From contig OZ234504.1 of NCBI GenBank assembly GCA_965153455.1, forward strand, positions 6,200,001-6,264,000: a stretch of DNA of 64,000 nucleotides. Direction: 5' to 3'. Under the pieces are notes generated by a model. The model searched no databases. It was not told the origin of the DNA and saw nothing but the letters and a program-made list of their open reading frames with translations. The stretch is from Sphagnum compactum (taxonomy: Eukaryota > Bryophyta > Sphagnopsida > Sphagnales). Shown here piece after piece: positions 62,104 to 64,000 of this stretch (the stretch's first letter is position 1; the number at the start of each line of letters is the position of its first letter). Position numbers and translations under genes: made by a program.

Positions 62104-64000
62104 ATGGTGGTGGCCGATTCCAAGCAATTCGAAAAAGTCCAGGTGGGTTTTAACTACACAGTCTTTTAGTGCAGATTATTCCAGAGAACCCTTAAGTGTC
62201 AGTTTTGGTTTTTTGGGTGTAATATAAGCTTTCATGCATGAAGTGGGGAACTGGGTTGGGCTGGAAATGGCTGTAACAGCTTGAATGTCCTTCCCTTCTT
62301 TTTTGTAGTTTTCATCTTGAGGAACAAATCTGACAAGAAGAAGTGGGCATGGAAAACTCTGGCATGGAAACCACCCATGTTTTGTATGAATTCCATATGA
62401 CCTCCATTTAGTCCCCTTTTTTTTTTTTGTTGGGTGCCATTTTTTGGGTTCTGACATTGTTGGAATTGTATTTTTTTATCTCTTGCTAAGGTATCATGCA
62501 TTTTTGGTTCCTAACATTGGAGCCTGCCTGGCCAATTAGGAGGATTCTGCAGTCCAAAGAAAGAGTAGACTGGAGTTTGTTTGGGAAAAAGAATTGTTTG
62601 ACCCAATTGTGATGCACCGATGGTTGATTTGGAGTCTTGGGGTTGGAGCTTGTTGTTGGGGGCTGCAGGGTCATTTCCTGGCATGTGTGGTATGTTGGTT
62701 ACTTGGAGCAGCCTTTCTTTTTCCATGGAATTCTATCCTCACCGTGGGAGATTACTACTATGCTGTCTTCCCTGTAAGCTCTCTGTGTGTCTGCAAAACT
62801 CAAGCTCAAATCAGACCTCAAGCTCAATTCTTCTGATTTTTATTTTTTTTGTGAGGCTTGCAAAATTACTTGCTTGTAATGTGGTAGGAATCTGAAAATC
62901 TAGAATCTGAACATCAGTGGTTTTTGCATGGGTGGGTGGGTGGGGGGAGAGGAGCAGAGCTACCATCCCTCCCGTGTATTTACATTGATCTACCAACCAG
63001 TAGGGTTGGTGACATCACTGATTTTCACATGGTATGAGGCACGATGTAGCACACGGTTGCGTGTGCTTGTTGGTTTTTCTCTCTTCTTCACCATGATCCT
63101 GTTGTTGATAGTGGTAAGTCTTAATATTATTACATGGTTTCCATATTTCTTTACACATTTCTCATTCTTCCACCCAAGTCTGTGGTGAACTGGATTTAGT
63201 TGTGCCGCTTGACACTTCAAGAGGAAGGACAAGAAAAGAGATTTTGAAGATTGTAGTAGCAGACTAATAAGGGGAATCTCAAGGGTTGCAACTGCTTTTT
63301 TGCAAATATGACTTTTTGATTGTAATTTTACTGCTGTTCAGGTGGATCTTGCAACTTCAGGTCAGGGAAGTGTAGGCGCATATGTAGCTGTGTGTTTCCT
63401 GATTGCTGGATGTGCAATTGCTGATGGTACAAGTCAAGGTGGAATCTTGGGTGATTTGTCCTTAATGGAACCAGCATATATCCAGGTATGAAATATGTAT
63501 TCTCTGTCTTTGGCTGCTGAAGTGCTAGTCCAGTAATCTGAGTATTTGTGGCAATATGCTGAGAAGCCACTGGTCCTACTTCGAGCTTGTCACCTAGGAC
63601 TCAGGCAAGTTAAGCACTGCAAGCAATGGTGGCATTGATTCTGATGCTATGTGAGGCTTCATGCAACATGATGCCCATTTTACTCCATCAGGATACCATT
63701 CAATAGCATGTTGTCTGTGAGCACACAGTATGTGACACTCTTGGGTTTCTGTTCTGAAGGACCCAGGCGATATTTATTTGGTTAATACCTAGCTGCTGCC
63801 TCCCAGGCCATTTCTTTGTGTTTTTATTGGGGCTGGAAACTTGGTGGTGATGATTAGGCATACTCTGGTGGCCTCGCAGTAGCAGGGGTCAGCACATCTG
63901 TGCTTCGCTTGATTACTAAAGTTGCCTTTGGAGGCTCAAGTTTTGGGCTCCGCAAAGGTGCATGTAAGTGGGTGCTTTGTAACTCAAACGATATGGGGCT
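62104..64000 (+). CDS. Equilibrative nucleoside transporter (ENT), 5' part, runs off the window
   Basis: ENT proteins carry nucleosides across plant plasma or vacuolar membranes, in plants often coupled to protons. Exons seen: 62104-62142, 62669-62773, 62958-63113, 63342-63485 and 63858-63963, all GT-AG and in phase, giving about 183 residues before the window ends. A 13-residue hydrophilic start is followed by CWLLGAAFLFPWNSILT and DYYYAVFP, the classic ENT first helix (C-W-L-L-G-x-x-x-L-F-x-W-N-x-M-L-T), then YHPSRVFTLIYQP, TRLRVLVGF, the DLATSGQG-to-IADGTSQGG segment, GDLSLMEPAYIQ and SVLRLITKVAF with FGLRKGA. Five or so membrane helices are present of the usual eleven. I chose ATG 62104 because its 13 codons join the first conserved exon in phase 0. 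A longer frame at 62594 that reads into the exon from the intron was not used. The last exon ends at a GTAAGT donor at 63964. Confidence 0.92.

Noticed and set aside
62594-62668. Longer frame reading into the first conserved ENT exon from upstream
   Set aside because: The acceptor at 62668 lets the ATG exon at 62104 join in phase and gives the family-like N-terminus, so this stretch is intron.

Overview
This is nuclear DNA of a land plant. Every recognisable gene has a close plant family, most are split by GT-AG introns of about 80 to 1,100 bases, and there are telo-boxes, G-boxes, (CT)n tracts and long AT-rich repeat deserts. Nothing is organellar, bacterial or viral, and no CRISPR, rRNA or tRNA gene was seen. 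The compact genes inside repeat-rich AT flanks would suit a moss or another non-seed plant, but that is inference and the species is not determined.

Layout: 1-11.3 kb is repeat-rich. It holds a minus-strand gene or remnant with two CCHC zinc knuckles like those of branchpoint-binding splicing factor SF1 (1.1-2.5 kb), a decayed hAT transposase (5.6-6.4 kb), CCTA tracts, degenerate telomere-like repeats and a long foldback (11.33-11.56 kb). From 11.7 to 22 kb are two intact plus-strand genes: a small multi-pass membrane protein with G-boxes upstream, and a full-length oligopeptide transporter with 12 coding exons. From 22 to 29.9 kb is an AT-rich desert with several clean tandem arrays (50-56, 41, 37 and 128 bp units) and a dispersed repeat family.

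The gene-rich centre runs from 29.9 to 48.5 kb. It has a trihelix DNA-binding protein with an unrecognised two-repeat tail (+), TOM6 of the mitochondrial import complex (-), a transcript-like region with coding-like patches but no coherent gene (39-43.9 kb), a serine alpha/beta hydrolase whose only intron carries four 141-bp tandem copies (-), and DAD1, a subunit of oligosaccharyltransferase (-). A non-processed YTH (m6A reader) pseudogene that has lost a core exon lies at 52.8-53.5 kb (-). From 53.5 to 61.7 kb is another AT-rich desert. The window ends inside an equilibrative nucleoside transporter gene (+).

The genes are unrelated housekeeping and transport functions and do not form a pathway or cluster. 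No new defence or mobile system could be established. The items most worth a second look are the trihelix protein tail, the SF1-like knuckle protein with a coiled-coil end, the 11.3-kb foldback, the exon-deleted YTH gene, the coding-like patches at 40.5-43.9 kb and the intronic 141-bp array. Exon joins were worked out by hand from splice consensus, reading phase and family resemblance. They have not been tested against transcripts.
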